Below, one piece after another: positions 1-9,039 of a stretch of 35,000 nucleotides of DNA. Under the pieces are notes generated by a model. It was not told the origin of the DNA and made no database searches. It worked only from the letters and a program-made list of their open reading frames with translations. Made by a program: the position numbers and the translations under genes. How positions within the stretch are numbered: the first letter of the stretch is position 1; the number at the start of each line of letters is the position of its first letter. Origin of the DNA: Chrysomallon squamiferum (lineage: Eukaryota; Mollusca; Gastropoda; Neomphalida; Peltospiridae); NCBI GenBank assembly GCA_012295275.1, contig CM022671.1, forward strand, positions 30,263,750 to 30,298,749, given 5' to 3'.

Positions 1-367
1 CTGTTGAGATTTTTGAATTTCCGTTTGGTTCCGGGTTTAAAGGTTGCACAAGTCTTGGGAACGACAGCCCTGGCACGGCAAACGGGTACCAGGCCGGGTG
101 GAACGGCCTCACGGGCATCATGGACATCCCTGGGGGACAGGCCGGTGACATCCGGCTAGCCAATTCGAGGCTGAACTGCGAGACAACGTCTGCGGTGCAC
201 GTGCTTGCGTTACGTAATATCCGGTTGATGGAGCTGACGCTGGGAATGGTGGTTTCGTCGCAAACTCTCTGAGCTAAGAGCTGGTCGCGAATTTCCCAGG
301 CGAATATCGACGGGTTTTGTTGTTTCAGATCGAGAATCTTTCTCACCACCAGAGGTGTAGCAACTTG
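1..367 (-). CDS. Poxn: Poxn coding exon 3 (RED subdomain and start of C-terminal region), partial
   Basis: The reverse strand shows acceptor ATTTTATTTTCAG ending at 368, with CTGAT branch-like motifs just upstream. The exon opens in phase 0 with [15 protein letters not shown], then [17 protein letters not shown] and [13 protein letters not shown], which is the RED helix-turn-helix. After the paired domain comes a stretch rich in Met, Pro and aromatics ([16 protein letters not shown], about residues 160-175). It stays open to base 1, so the exon or gene continues off the left edge. The region is more GC-rich than the flanking introns. Confidence 0.93.
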
Positions 368-2477
368 CTGAAAATAAAATAAAATTATCAGTATATCAGT
401 AACGAAATAATATTAGAGATTAGTGTAAAAATAAAAACAAATACAGTGGTACCTTGACTTACGAGTTTAATTCGTTCCGGGACCGAGCACGTATCTCAAT
501 TTGCTCGTATATCAAGTCATTTTTCCCAACTGAAATTAACTGAAATACCATTAATCAATTCCAAACACCACCCCATTTAATAAAAAAAAAAAAAAATTGT
601 AACATTTTAAATAAGAAAAATGTGTTTATATTGACAAATATTGTACAAAAAAAAAAATAAATGAATGTAAAGAAATAAATTGGTTTTGTAAAGTGTATTT
701 ATCTTGGAGTACAGAAAAATTATTTTAAAATCTTCGGCTGGAGCTGGAGCCTTTATCGACTCCTTCAGCTTCAGTATGGCACATATCGTAGAAGTACTAC
801 GCTCGTACTGCCTAGCTAAGTCGACTGTATGCACAACTCGCTCATGTTTTTCTACGAATTCAAGCTTTAATTCAATGGACATCATCCGCTTCTTCTTCTC
901 AGTACTGTCCATTGCACTCACTTTCTTCGGATCCATGGCCAGAAAAAAGAAATTTGGGAAAATACTGCACAGAACGCGAGCACAACACAACAGAGATGCT
1001 TCCTCGCCGAGGTAACGATGTAAAGTAAACCAGTGAGACTCAGGAAGCTGGCCGGATGTTATGTTGTTCGTTGCGCCAACTAGCGGCGGCGTATCTTAAG
1101 CTCGCTCGTAACTCGGATTGTTGTTCGCAATTCAAAGCAAATAATCGCCCCATGGCCTGCTCATAACTCGAAAAACTCGAAAGTTGGACACTCGTAAGTC
1201 GAGGTACCACTGTACTGTATTATGAAAACAGTTAGATATCAAACGTACACTATAATTAGTAATGCCATCAGTTTTTAATTAACAGGTCTTGCGAATTCTT
1301 TACTAAATAAATAATTACATTATAGCCAATAATAATATATTTATCATAATCATTAATGTATTCATAGTACATCAAGATGTTGTTGGGGGCTTTTCTGGTG
1401 GGTTTTTTTGTTTGTTTTGGGTTTTTTTTTTTAATTATATAAATATATACACACACACACACACACACACATCATCATCATCATCATCTTCATCACAATT
1501 TTTATACTTCTACAACCACAGCACCACTTTACGTGAAAATAAGTAAAGTTTCACTTTGTTATACACCCACCATAATTATTTATTTATTTATTTTATTATT
1601 ATTATTATTATTATTAAATTATTTTTTTACTGTTACCTTTGGCTTGCTGCCGCCTATGGAACCGGGTTTTATTGATCCTGTTTCGTAATATCTCGTGAGA
1701 ATCTTGCTGACACATCCATGAGACACGAGCAGTTGGCGGGAGATGTCGCATGGTCGCACGCCCATCTGCGCCAGTTCCACGATTCGCCTTCGGACGTGAT
1801 CCGGAAGCGGCCGACCGTTTACGAAGACACCACCGAGCTGATTAACACCAGTCTGCCCTGCAAAAACAAACAGAGAAAAGTTATTAGTATCATCATCATC
1901 ATCATAAAAACTATTGTTACTGTTATCATCATTATCATTACTGATATATTATAAGAAAAACTGGACGGTTGACATACACACATGGCTAGTTTCTTTTCTT
2001 TATTACGTTATTAGCAAACTTTATTTTTAGCAAACGGTTTGTCGACATGTCTTCAAAAAAGTATTAAAAATATGCATATTTAGGAATTCTATTCGCAACA
2101 CAGCGAATTAACTTCCAGTCCAAACGGTTTGAGTATTGGAATTCCTAGACGAAAGATACGGTATTTAAATTTTTGGTCACGATCAGTTTATAACATATAA
2201 TTATAGCGATATTGGTTTCTTTTTAAACTCCAATTTTTTTTTTTTTCTATTTTTTAATGGCGTCGATTATTACTTTTTAATTACTCCGAAGAACGAGAAA
2301 CAATTTCATAACCAATATAAATCGTGTTTGTGTTATTTAATTATTAAAATTTTAATTATGGAAATTTGTAAGAAAAAGAAAGAAGATATTTTTGAGGTAA
2401 TAAATCTTCTATAGCAAGTCTATAAAAAAAAAAAAAAAAAAAAAAACCTTTCGAAATCCTTCTCTTATAATATTTTT

Positions 2478-2522
<45 letters not shown>

Positions 2523-2849
2523 CAATTTAGCTGAAGTCCCAACAATTACTTTTTGATAATTTACGAGTTTTGAGCCGCTCAAATCGAGCGCGGTGGGAGT
2601 GAAAGGGTTAACATATTCCTTATTGTCGGGGTGACGTCACTGGAAAACTCTGTGATTGCCACGCAGCGTTACGTCCTTCCAGCCAGGCCGTGCAGTCTGA
2701 CGAAGCAGAAGGAAACTCATACATTCTACCCCAGCTGGAACGTGTAAAGCTCGTCATTAGCGCGTGGTTAAATTTCAAATTTTAAACACTTTTTAAACCG
2801 CTTTTAAAACGATCCGTCTGAAACGGGGTGGTTGTCAGCCGAAGAATAA

Positions 2850-2883
<34 letters not shown>

Positions 2884-3269
2884 ATTTCAGAATTATTTAT
2901 GGCAGGTTAATATGTTTATGCACTCCATTAAATTATGTTGAAAAGTAGAGAATAATAATAAAAAAAAAAGTGATTGATAACGAGGCAAGGCAACAACTGT
3001 GTGTGGGGGGAACGTCCCAAGTCGGTGATGTTGCGAGTTACACTGAATGAAAGAAGTTCATGAGGTGACCTTCAGCATCGTGTTTCCGCCGCCTTCCTTT
3101 TCACAACAGCTTTAAAACGAATGTTAAATGAAACAGAAACTTTCCATCTGACAAGCAGAGAAAATGAAGAGCGAGGCAAAAAGCGAACAAACTGGTATCG
3201 GGCTCGTCTTGGAAAAATTAAATTATTTACATTTCAGGAAAAAAAAAAAAAAAAAAAATAAAAGAAGTA

Positions 3270-3328
<59 letters not shown>

Positions 3329-3464
3329 AAGAAGAGTGTAATAGTTATGAATATACTGTTACTTTTTATAACTGCAACGACAGCTACGATGACAACTACA
3401 ACTACGTGTATTACCACTACAAAAATTTAGAAAATTACCAAAAAAAAAAAAAGAAAGAAAGATA

Positions 3465-3505
<41 letters not shown>

Positions 3506-3886
3506 TAAAAAATAATAATACTTGTTACTTACTTCTAAACAGTAATGAAATATATTGATTAGATTTATAATTAATCGCTAGTAAAACGGTTACATCCAAC
3601 AGATAAGGATGCCTATAATTTATTTGACCCAAGGAAAATAGCTTTGATAACTGAAGTCTGAATATAAATAGAATATCGAGTAACATAATGTCTTTCATAA
3701 ACAGACGTCAAGTAATGTAATTAGCCGAAATGATTTTCAGTATAGTGCATTGTATAAGTACTCAAGCAAATTTTCTGTTTCGAACTTGACTAAATATATA
3801 TATATATATATTAGCTTCTTGTTTAAATGCATTCAGAAAAAACAATTGCCGATTTTTTAATTAATTTATTTATTTATTATTATTAA

Positions 3887-3935
<49 letters not shown>

Positions 3936-5100
3936 TTCGTAACAGAAAACAGTTTTGAAGTCAAAATGTCTGCTCATTGTTGTTATTCAACAGTTTATTT
4001 GTATTTATTGTACATCTGGATGGCAACAAAATAGTTAGGCCTTGTGTACTGCGAAGACAAAGGTGGAAAATAAAAATGAAAAAGAAAGAACATCGAAACA
4101 AAACGAAAAAAATACTAATAATAACAAAAAGAATAATAATAAAAGAATAAAGACTGTGGGATTTGAAATAAACGAGAAAAAGAAGCAAAACAAAACGAAA
4201 TTACTGACAATTATTCTCTCCCCTTATTAACCAATCTAATCCGTCCTGACCACATTTTCGTAGAGATTATCTCGAACAATACGAGCGAACGAAAATGGTT
4301 AGATGGTTATAATTATTTAATAATCATATACGAAATAAGGTAACGATATCTGTACAGAACCGTGGTCCAGAAATCGTGGGGTTTTTTTTTTCCTCCATCA
4401 ACAATACTTTTCTTTTCTATCTTTTATTCTTTTTGTGGCCAATACTGAATTGTTTAGCGTTCACGCTTGCCATATTGAAAATTACCCACAGGAGCGCATT
4501 TAATTGTAGAGTACGAATAACCCCAAAGAAACGGTTAATGCGCAGCGGGGGGTATGACACGTGACCGATGGTGGTTTCGACTACGATGGGTTTTATTTTA
4601 AAGTTTGTTTCTTTGCTTCATTCACTAAGTTGTCTAATGCTGTTTTTATTTATTTGTTTGTTTGTTTGTTTGTTTTGTTTTGTTATTTCTTCTTTTATTA
4701 TTGTTGTTGTTGTTGTTGTTGTTATTGTTTGGTGGTGATGATGATGATGATATTGTTGCTGTTGTACTAGAAAGCGTTCACCTCCAGTTTCAGATCATTT
4801 AGACATTTGATAATCCACCAGCACTTAACATATAAATAAATAAAATATGAAGAGGAAAAAAAAAAAAATAGAAAAAGAAAAAAAAAAGAAAAGAGAGGGA
4901 GATAAAAAGCAAAACAAATCACAATTCAGACATAAATGCCTTATAATAAGTACTTGATTATGTGTCTTTAATAAAAACCCACGTTAAATTAAATTTTCTC
5001 AGTCCACGATCAAAGAGTAAAGACGTGGGAAAAAAGCGAGGGTAAATCGTGTTTTTCTTTCACAGGCAGGTAACAAAATGAACTCACCTGTATGCGGCAT
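1..5100 (-). CDS. Poxn: Pox neuro-type Pax transcription factor, 5' part (join 5100-5088, 1857-1637, 367-1; continues past base 1)
   Basis: Three minus-strand segments with canonical GT/AG borders join in one frame to give 200 codons plus one base, with no stop before the window edge. The protein begins [20 protein letters not shown], a paired-domain start. The PAI half spans about residues 5-70, the linker GGSKPKQVATP residues 73-83, and the RED half about 84-131, ending INRILRN. Paired-domain positions 42, 44 and 47 read Q, L and H. The Leu in RQLLVSHG, the downstream [12 protein letters not shown] and the MPHTG start match insect Pox neuro as I remember it, whereas Pax2/5/8 and Pax1/9 have Arg at 44 and Pax4/6 has I-Q-N. 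Residues 132-200 are Pro/Met-rich; no octapeptide or homeodomain appears in the part present. Poxn is a nuclear DNA-binding regulator that in Drosophila specifies poly-innervated (chemosensory) sense organs; a sensory/neural role here is inference from orthology. Confidence 0.93.
444..1212 (-). mobile_element. Non-autonomous Tigger/pogo-type DNA transposon (internally deleted) in Poxn intron 2
   Basis: The left end starts CAGTGGTACCTTGACTTACG after TA (442-443); the right end, read in reverse, starts CAGTGGTACCTCGACTTACG and is followed by TA (1213-1214). That is a terminal inverted repeat of about 22 bp with one mismatch and a TA target duplication, as in Tc1/mariner/pogo elements. Subterminal DNA on both sides repeats variants of CTCGTAA/CTCGTAT, typical of Tigger ends. 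Inside is only the N-terminal part of a CENPB-type transposase on the minus strand. At 769 bp it is far shorter than a full Tigger (about 2-3 kb), so it is a deletion derivative that would need transposase in trans. It lies wholly within the intron and leaves the splice sites intact. Confidence 0.88.
715..936 (-). pseudogene. Tigger transposase fragment: N-terminal CENPB-type DNA-binding helix-turn-helix only
   Basis: From the ATG at 936-934 the reading frame gives [20 protein letters not shown], then [20 protein letters not shown] and [20 protein letters not shown], the start of Tigger/jerky-family transposases that contains the first HTH (CENPB-N). Recognisable similarity stops around residue 68-74 (base ~720). 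The frame then runs through low-complexity Ile/Phe/Tyr codons to a stop near 607. The second HTH and the DDE catalytic core are absent, so it could bind DNA at most and cannot transpose. A small ORF upstream of the ATG in the same frame (to 990) is probably leader sequence. Confidence 0.85.
1215..1636. repeat. Remainder of Poxn intron 2: AT-rich DNA, (CA)n-(ATC)n, (TTTA)n/(TTA)n
   Basis: Holds (AC)n at about 1450-1471 running into (ATC)n to 1489, and (TTTA)n then (TTA)n at 1577-1616. The 5' splice site of this intron is at the right end: on the minus strand exon 2 ends AAAG and is followed by GTAACA (1636-1631). No other element is recognised. Confidence 0.8.
1637..1857 (-). CDS. Poxn: Poxn coding exon 2 (PAI subdomain)
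   Basis: On the minus strand an acceptor TTTGTTTTTGCAG ends at 1858. The exon starts with the last two bases of a Gly codon (phase 1), then [60 protein letters not shown] and [13 protein letters not shown], ending at the GTAACA donor. It covers the N-terminal beta hairpin and the three PAI helices. The 221-bp length places the next junction in phase 0 in the PAI-RED linker, where the RED exon at 367 continues exactly. The opposite-strand open frame at 1718-1954 is a shadow of this exon. Confidence 0.95.
1858..2560. repeat. Poxn intron 1, 3' part: AT-rich with poly-A tracts
   Basis: Mostly AT-rich DNA without recognisable genes. Poly-A runs lie at about 2424-2446 and 2482-2520 (39 A). (ATC)n occurs at 1889-1905. 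Sequence 2080-2160 (AGGAATTC ... GGAATTCC, CAAACGGTTTG twice) is complex but unidentified. Confidence 0.7.
2560..2830. promoter_or_regulatory. Unique CpG-containing block inside Poxn intron 1 (candidate intronic regulatory DNA)
   Basis: About 270 bp of complex sequence between poly-A tracts. It contains a perfect CRE-like TGACGTCA (about 2632-2639), the 14-mer GTGAAAGGGTTAAC (2599-2612) that recurs twice elsewhere in the window, and ACGCAGCGTTACGTCC. No ORF or splice signal stands out. Non-repetitive DNA preserved in a repeat-filled intron may be a regulatory element, or part of an old transposon. Confidence 0.3.
2830..5087. repeat. Poxn intron 1, 5' part: microsatellites and AT-rich DNA
   Basis: Contains poly-A 2852-2882, poly-A 3238-3258, (AAT)n 3271-3326 and 3464-3502, (TA)n 3794-3811, (TTA)n 3889-3935 and (TTG)n 4699-4724. 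Short unique stretches at 3000-3210 and 4230-4620 (with CACGTG at 4558-4563) show no coding potential. The donor GTGAGT of this intron is at 5087-5082 on the minus strand. Confidence 0.75.
5088..5100 (-). CDS. Poxn: Poxn coding exon 1 (MPHTG start)
   Basis: Thirteen coding bases, ATG CCG CAT ACA G, sit directly before a strong donor GTGAGT on the minus strand. With the first two bases of exon 2 they complete a Gly codon, giving MPHTGQTGVNQ. Insect Poxn starts with the same MPHTG. The ATG context AAAGGATGC has A at -3. Too short for an ORF search; found by asking which donor in the right phase could supply the paired-domain N terminus. Confidence 0.9.
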
Positions 5101-5146
5101 CCTTTGAAGTGGTTCACTACCTGTGCAGTGTCGTTTACAAATCTAC
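5088..5146 (-). other. Poxn: Leader exon containing the Poxn start codon (5' UTR plus 13 coding bases)
   Basis: On the minus strand an acceptor TTCATGCTTTCAG ends at 5147, preceded about 20 bases upstream by TACTAAT (5171-5165), a near-perfect branch-point sequence. This predicts a 59-base exon, 5146-5088, with 46 bases of 5' UTR before the ATG. If the splice is not used, the UTR simply continues upstream. Confidence 0.55.
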
Positions 5147-5237
5147 CTGAAAGCATGAACAATAATTAGTATAAGACATGGTACGTAAATGTTCCCATTA
5201 GCAAAACGATTTAAATTAAGACCACTTCTCGACTCAC
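5147..5237 (-). other. Predicted 91-bp intron in the Poxn 5' UTR
   Basis: The donor CGG|GTGAGTC at 5237, the branch-like TACTAAT at 5171-5165 and the acceptor CTTTCAG at 5147 are correctly ordered and spaced for a minimal intron. The pyrimidine tract is weak. Inferred from consensus signals only. Confidence 0.45.
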
Positions 5238-5400
5238 CCGACTCCGTGTTGGAATGCATAAACGTACACACAGGCAAACTACGTTGTAACAAAGCAAGCA
5301 GTTAGGCGCACGAAACACATCACCCGTTACGGAGCGTTCTGCCCACAACAAAAAGTGACATTAAAATATTTTAGACGTTTCTAATGTGAAGCTACGACTG
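5238..5400 (-). promoter_or_regulatory. Probable upstream leader exon / proximal promoter region of Poxn
   Basis: The block 5238-5345 is unusually CpG-rich for the window and ends in a strong minus-strand donor. On the minus strand, TTTTATATC followed about 24 bases later by TTTCAGTC (around 5401-5396) could be a TATA-like box plus initiator. The true start could instead be further upstream, for example the island at 14975-15340. No in-frame upstream start for Poxn is seen. Confidence 0.3.
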
Positions 5401-5767
5401 AAATAAAACTCTAATTGATATAAAATGGGCATCCATATACACATTTATATACGCGCATATTGCCCTGTCACGGCAAATGAAAACGAGTCATTTTTTTCTT
5501 TCTTTCTTTCTTACTCTCTTCAAGTATTCGAGAAAACATGCAAAAACGAAAGCTTTGTTGACTGATAATCTGAGAATTTGCTTCTTGAACTACTGATCTA
5601 GAAATATATATCTATGACAGGATATGTAAAACTTTTTCATAACACCATCAGATTTCCTTTGGTCACGACAAGGCAGAATACATATGTCTACACCTTTATA
5701 CACTATTAAACAAGGCACATATTATATATATGCATACATACATACATACATACATACATAGATTCAT

Positions 5768-5824
<57 letters not shown>

Positions 5825-5943
5825 AACGCCTCTGTAAACAAAATGGAAGTTCCAAGATAAATCATTTTTCATTTCTTTTTTATATTATTTTATTTCATTA
5901 TTTTGTGCTGAAGTATTCACTACTTTAATACTTTCGACCTTTC

Positions 5944-6005
<62 letters not shown>

Positions 6006-6130
6006 CTTTTTTCCCCTCTTTTTTTTTTATATTTTTATTTTTTTATTTTTATAACGACAGATGACTGACGTGGAAAGGTTTGTCTCTGAACTAATAAAAC
6101 AAACTGTTTTCTCCTCTCGCGGCTGGAGAT
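5400..6130. repeat. (ATAC)n, (GA)n and (CT)n tracts upstream of Poxn
   Basis: (CATA)n at about 5732-5760, (GA)n at 5773-5823 and (CT)n at 5945-6002. The last two are complementary and separated by about 120 bp, so the single strand could fold into a (GA)/(TC) hairpin. The intervening DNA is AT-rich. Confidence 0.85.
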
Positions 6131-6480
6131 CACACACCCTCTTTCTCTCTTCACAACATTTCGCCCTGTGTTAATTGACTCAAACTACGTCACGCTCATT
6201 TCCTTCGAATGAAGACGTACGTCAAACTGATGCATTAATCCAGAGATATAAACACCGAAAGTGTATGGCGAAAAAAAGAAGAAAAAAGAACTATGGCGTG
6301 AGACCAACATGGCGGCATTTTCTTTTTCTTTATTTTTATTTTTATTATTATTATTATATATTTTTTTTTTTCCCCTCTACTCAAAACTGCGAATAGATAT
6401 CACTCCACATGTCTTTTGTTTGAAGGAATAAAAGCTGAATGGAGCGCTGGGACCCGATGTCTGTTTAAACTTGTTCAGTT
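6130..6480. promoter_or_regulatory. Unique stretch with a YY1/Pho-like site
   Basis: CCAACATGGCGGC at 6304-6316 matches the YY1/Pho consensus core ATGGCGGC. The rest is AT-rich with a pyrimidine-rich run (6320-6376). No gene recognised. Confidence 0.3.
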
Positions 6481-6485
6481 TTCGT

Positions 6486-6720
6486 GAGAGAGTCGATGCG
6501 GTTAAAACGAACATCTGAGGTGTTGTCGATCACTGAATCAAATCACCATAGCATACGCGTTGGCTGTTCCCCAGTGCAACTGTACCATAAGTCTGGTTTG
6601 TTCTAAGCCTCTGATGTATGTCATCTCCTGTCTATGGGATGATTCCTTTCCTGCATACACTAATCTATATTAAAAATGGCCGTAATGGCAGTGGATTTCT
6701 TCTTCAGTATTTCAGTAATA
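6486..6720 (+). mobile_element. Diverged tRNA-headed SINE, mollusc-like body
   Basis: The part 6486-6545 (GATGCGGTTAAAACGAAC ... CACTGAATCAAATC) looks like a decayed tRNA-type head with box A and box B positions. It is followed by CCAGTGCAACTGTACCA, TGTATGTCATCTCCTGTC, TATGGGATG and GTAATGGCAGTGGATTTCTT. These occur in the same order as in the SINE body I recall from gastropods and bivalves (CCAGTGCACCAC..., TATCCTGTCTGTGGGATGG, GTGGCGACAGCGGGTTTCC). Old copy, with many substitutions. Similarity judged from memory. Confidence 0.5.
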
Positions 6721-6738
6721 ACTGGTGCATTAATAATA

Positions 6739-6912
6739 ATGATGCAAATGTTTTGTACACTTTAACTCCTGAAGTAATACTGATGGTTTGTAAATGAGCT
6801 ATCACAATAAATATGCAAATAAATAAATAAATAAAACAACACATCTCTCTCACATTAAATGATGAAAATGTTTTGTAAACTTTAATAACTCGAGTAATAC
6901 TGATGTTTGTAC
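6739..6912 (+). repeat. Imperfect direct duplication, ~54-bp units offset by 120 bp
   Basis: GATGCAAATGTTTTGTACAC ... GTAATACTGATG at 6739-6792 is repeated as GATGAAAATGTTTTGTAAAC ... GTAATACTGATG at 6859-6912. Between them is (AAAT)n. It follows the SINE directly and may be its duplicated 3' tail. Confidence 0.75.
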
Positions 6913-7440
6913 AGCAGATACCAAAAATTATTAATACAAAATAAAATAAAATAAAATGAAATAAAAAATAAATAATTAAATAAACATACATCTTGTGTTT
7001 TGACAATTTAAAAATCTGTCTAAACTTTTGAAAGCAGTAGTGTTAAGAATGATTATTTTCAAGATATACAAAAGTTTATTTAATTTTTAAACAGCTGGTC
7101 AGAAATCAGTAAACCATTCCAGTTTATAATTAAATGAACATTTGGGTTACTTTATTTTTAAACAAGAGTAACAATCCTATTCTGTATTTTGTTACCTGCG
7201 GAAACCCTCCTACTTCTATAAATATGAATAACATCGTCGTAAATAACATCTCTATTCTCAAAAAAAAAAAAATATAAAAAATAAAAAAATAAAAATAAAG
7301 GAGAGATAACAACAGAGAAAAACAGAACAAAAAAGGAAAAGACCACCATTTAGAATCCTTCTGTTAATAACCCTTCTCTATGTAACAAAAATTCCTTTTA
7401 ATTAAGAACACTTAACTGAAATGAAATCAAAATAAATTTG
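6913..7440. other. AT-rich non-coding DNA, nothing recognised
   Basis: AAAT/AAAAT-type low complexity at 6940-6985 and A-rich DNA at 7258-7345. Open frames here are made of Phe/Leu/Ile/Tyr codons and look like chance frames in AT-rich sequence. Confidence 0.6.
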
Positions 7441-7660
7441 ACGCTATCAAAATGGCGCCGACAAATGCGCTCGCGAGCGCGTTATCACGTGGAAAATCAA
7501 CACTTTGAGATTCATCTGAACAAACACTGGCCGAGCTGGAGGCGAGGCCACCAAGCAACAAGCAGTGTTAACAGTTAAACATTGCTGCCACAGACTCGTT
7601 TTACATCCACACGCTAACCCATTAAAGCATGCATGATTAGTCGCAGTCGTATCACCGCAA
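7440..7660. promoter_or_regulatory. CpG-rich unique island upstream of Poxn
   Basis: Contains AAAATGGCGCCG (YY1-like), the perfect 14-bp palindrome GCGCTCGCGAGCGC (7467-7480), CACGTG at 7486-7491, and CTGGCCGAGCTGGAGGCGAGG. It is short, non-repetitive and far more CpG-rich than its flanks. No ORF. Candidate promoter or enhancer, by composition and motifs only. Confidence 0.35.
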
Positions 7661-7777
7661 TTGTTCTGTTAAATTAGAAAAAAGAAACTCTTTTAATACT
7701 TCCAAGTAAAAACATTTCTAATATAATGTTGTAACTATTTCGGTAAACACAAAAATCACGTTACAACATCTCTCGCT

Positions 7778-7779
<2 letters not shown>

Positions 7780-7811
<32 letters not shown>

Positions 7812-7840
7812 CATCATTTTTTTTTTTTTTTTCTTTTTTT

Positions 7841-7880
<40 letters not shown>

Positions 7881-8040
7881 TACAGCTTTCTAAAAAAAAA
7901 ATAGCCCAACAGAACACATATCCCTATTTTCAATCCAACTTCCAAAACAATCCCAACACCACCTATCTTCCTATTTTTTCTCTTTTTTTATTATTATTTT
8001 TTTTTTTTTTTTTTTTTGGCGGGAATTAAAAAAAAGAAAA
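7780..8040. repeat. Poly-T / T-rich low-complexity tracts
   Basis: Nearly pure T from 7780 to 7874 with a few C/A interruptions, and again at 7996-8017. Length is likely polymorphic and hard to sequence accurately. Confidence 0.9.
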
Positions 8041-8269
8041 AGAAAAAAAGAATAGCATCTGCAAACCGTGAAACACAAAGCAGACGTCAGCACGTGAAAG
8101 AGTTAACACTGTTTGTGTACAACGCATTTCTTCTCACTGTTCTTGTTTCATTAATTATTCATTATAAATCAACAGTATGAGGTATTGCACACTGAAACGT
8201 TTAAACAGGTTTTTTAATAACAAAATAAACTCGGATGTAAGGAGTAGGCTACATTTGTTATTGTTTTGA

Positions 8270-8440
8270 AATGATTATACGGCGAGTAATCAAAGTTTGC
8301 TTTTATTTGCCTCTAATTAGTTAATGAGTTAATTATCACAATTAAACACTTGAATGAATGATTATTTTTAGTATTTGTACAAGTATCAGTCGATGTATTA
8401 TGATTTAGCTTTAATTAGGAACTAAAATGATTATAATAAA
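8270..8440. promoter_or_regulatory. Cluster of homeodomain-type TAAT sites (candidate enhancer)
   Basis: Within about 140 bp: TAATTAG (8314-8320), TTAATGAG (8321-8328), TTAATTAT (8329-8336), CAATTAAACACTTGA, AATGAATGATTA and TTTAATTAGG (about 8410-8420). The sequence is complex rather than a simple repeat. Clustered TAAT cores are typical of homeodomain-bound elements, but the AT-rich background raises the chance rate. Confidence 0.25.
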
Positions 8441-8477
8441 AAAATAAAAAAAGAGAGAGAAAGAGTCACTTTTTTTA

Positions 8478-8494
8478 GTTTATTTATTTATTTA

Positions 8495-8576
<82 letters not shown>

Positions 8577-8577
8577 T
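8478..8577. repeat. (TTTA)n followed by (TTA)n microsatellite
   Basis: About 100 bp of TTTA then TTA units, read directly. Confidence 0.95.
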
Positions 8578-8795
8578 TAAGGACATTAAACCATATTCGT
8601 CTATCAGTAGCTATTGAATTAAGCTATTTGGTGTTTCTATTTACCAGAGAGACAACCAGTTATAACTTCAGCCATATATAATTATTCAGTATCAAACTTG
8701 AACATCTGACTATAACCAGAAAGGAATATTAAAACAAAATAATAATAATTATTATTTTATTAGTAATTAAAGTTAAACAGCGAAACTGAACTTAT

Positions 8796-8796
<1 letters not shown>

Positions 8797-8884
<88 letters not shown>

Positions 8885-8895
8885 TACACACACAC
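8797..8895. repeat. (CT)n-(CA)n compound microsatellite
   Basis: CT units 8797-8844 pass directly into CA units to about 8895 with a few interruptions. Confidence 0.95.
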
Positions 8896-9039
8896 AAACA
8901 TATTCTTTTATAATTAATTTATTTACTCCCAACAACCAACAACATTTTATTATCTAAAGCATTATTAATTCGTTAACCTAAAAGCAGATAAAAAAAAATC
9001 TACGAGGGAAAAAAAAAAAAAAAAATGTTCAGTAATGGG

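Larger units (their letters stand above)
1819..5259 (-). other. Predicted 39-codon upstream ORF overlapping the Poxn start (join 5259-5238, 5146-5088, 1857-1819)
   Basis: If the 91-bp UTR intron is spliced, the ATG at 5259-5257 opens a frame that runs through the leader exon as MHSNTESGRFVNDTAQVVNH..., passes the Poxn ATG out of frame, crosses the exon 1-2 junction and stops at TAA in exon 2 (1821-1819). Its start context (TTT before ATG) is weak, whereas the Poxn ATG has A at -3, so leaky scanning would be expected. An overlapping uORF usually lowers main-ORF translation. The peptide resembles nothing I know. Confidence 0.35.

Noticed and set aside
1637-1857. Pax2/5/8, Pax1/9 or Pax4/6 identity for the paired domain
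   Set aside because: Position 44 is Leu with His at 47 and the protein starts MPHTG; the other classes have Arg or Gln at 44 and different N termini.
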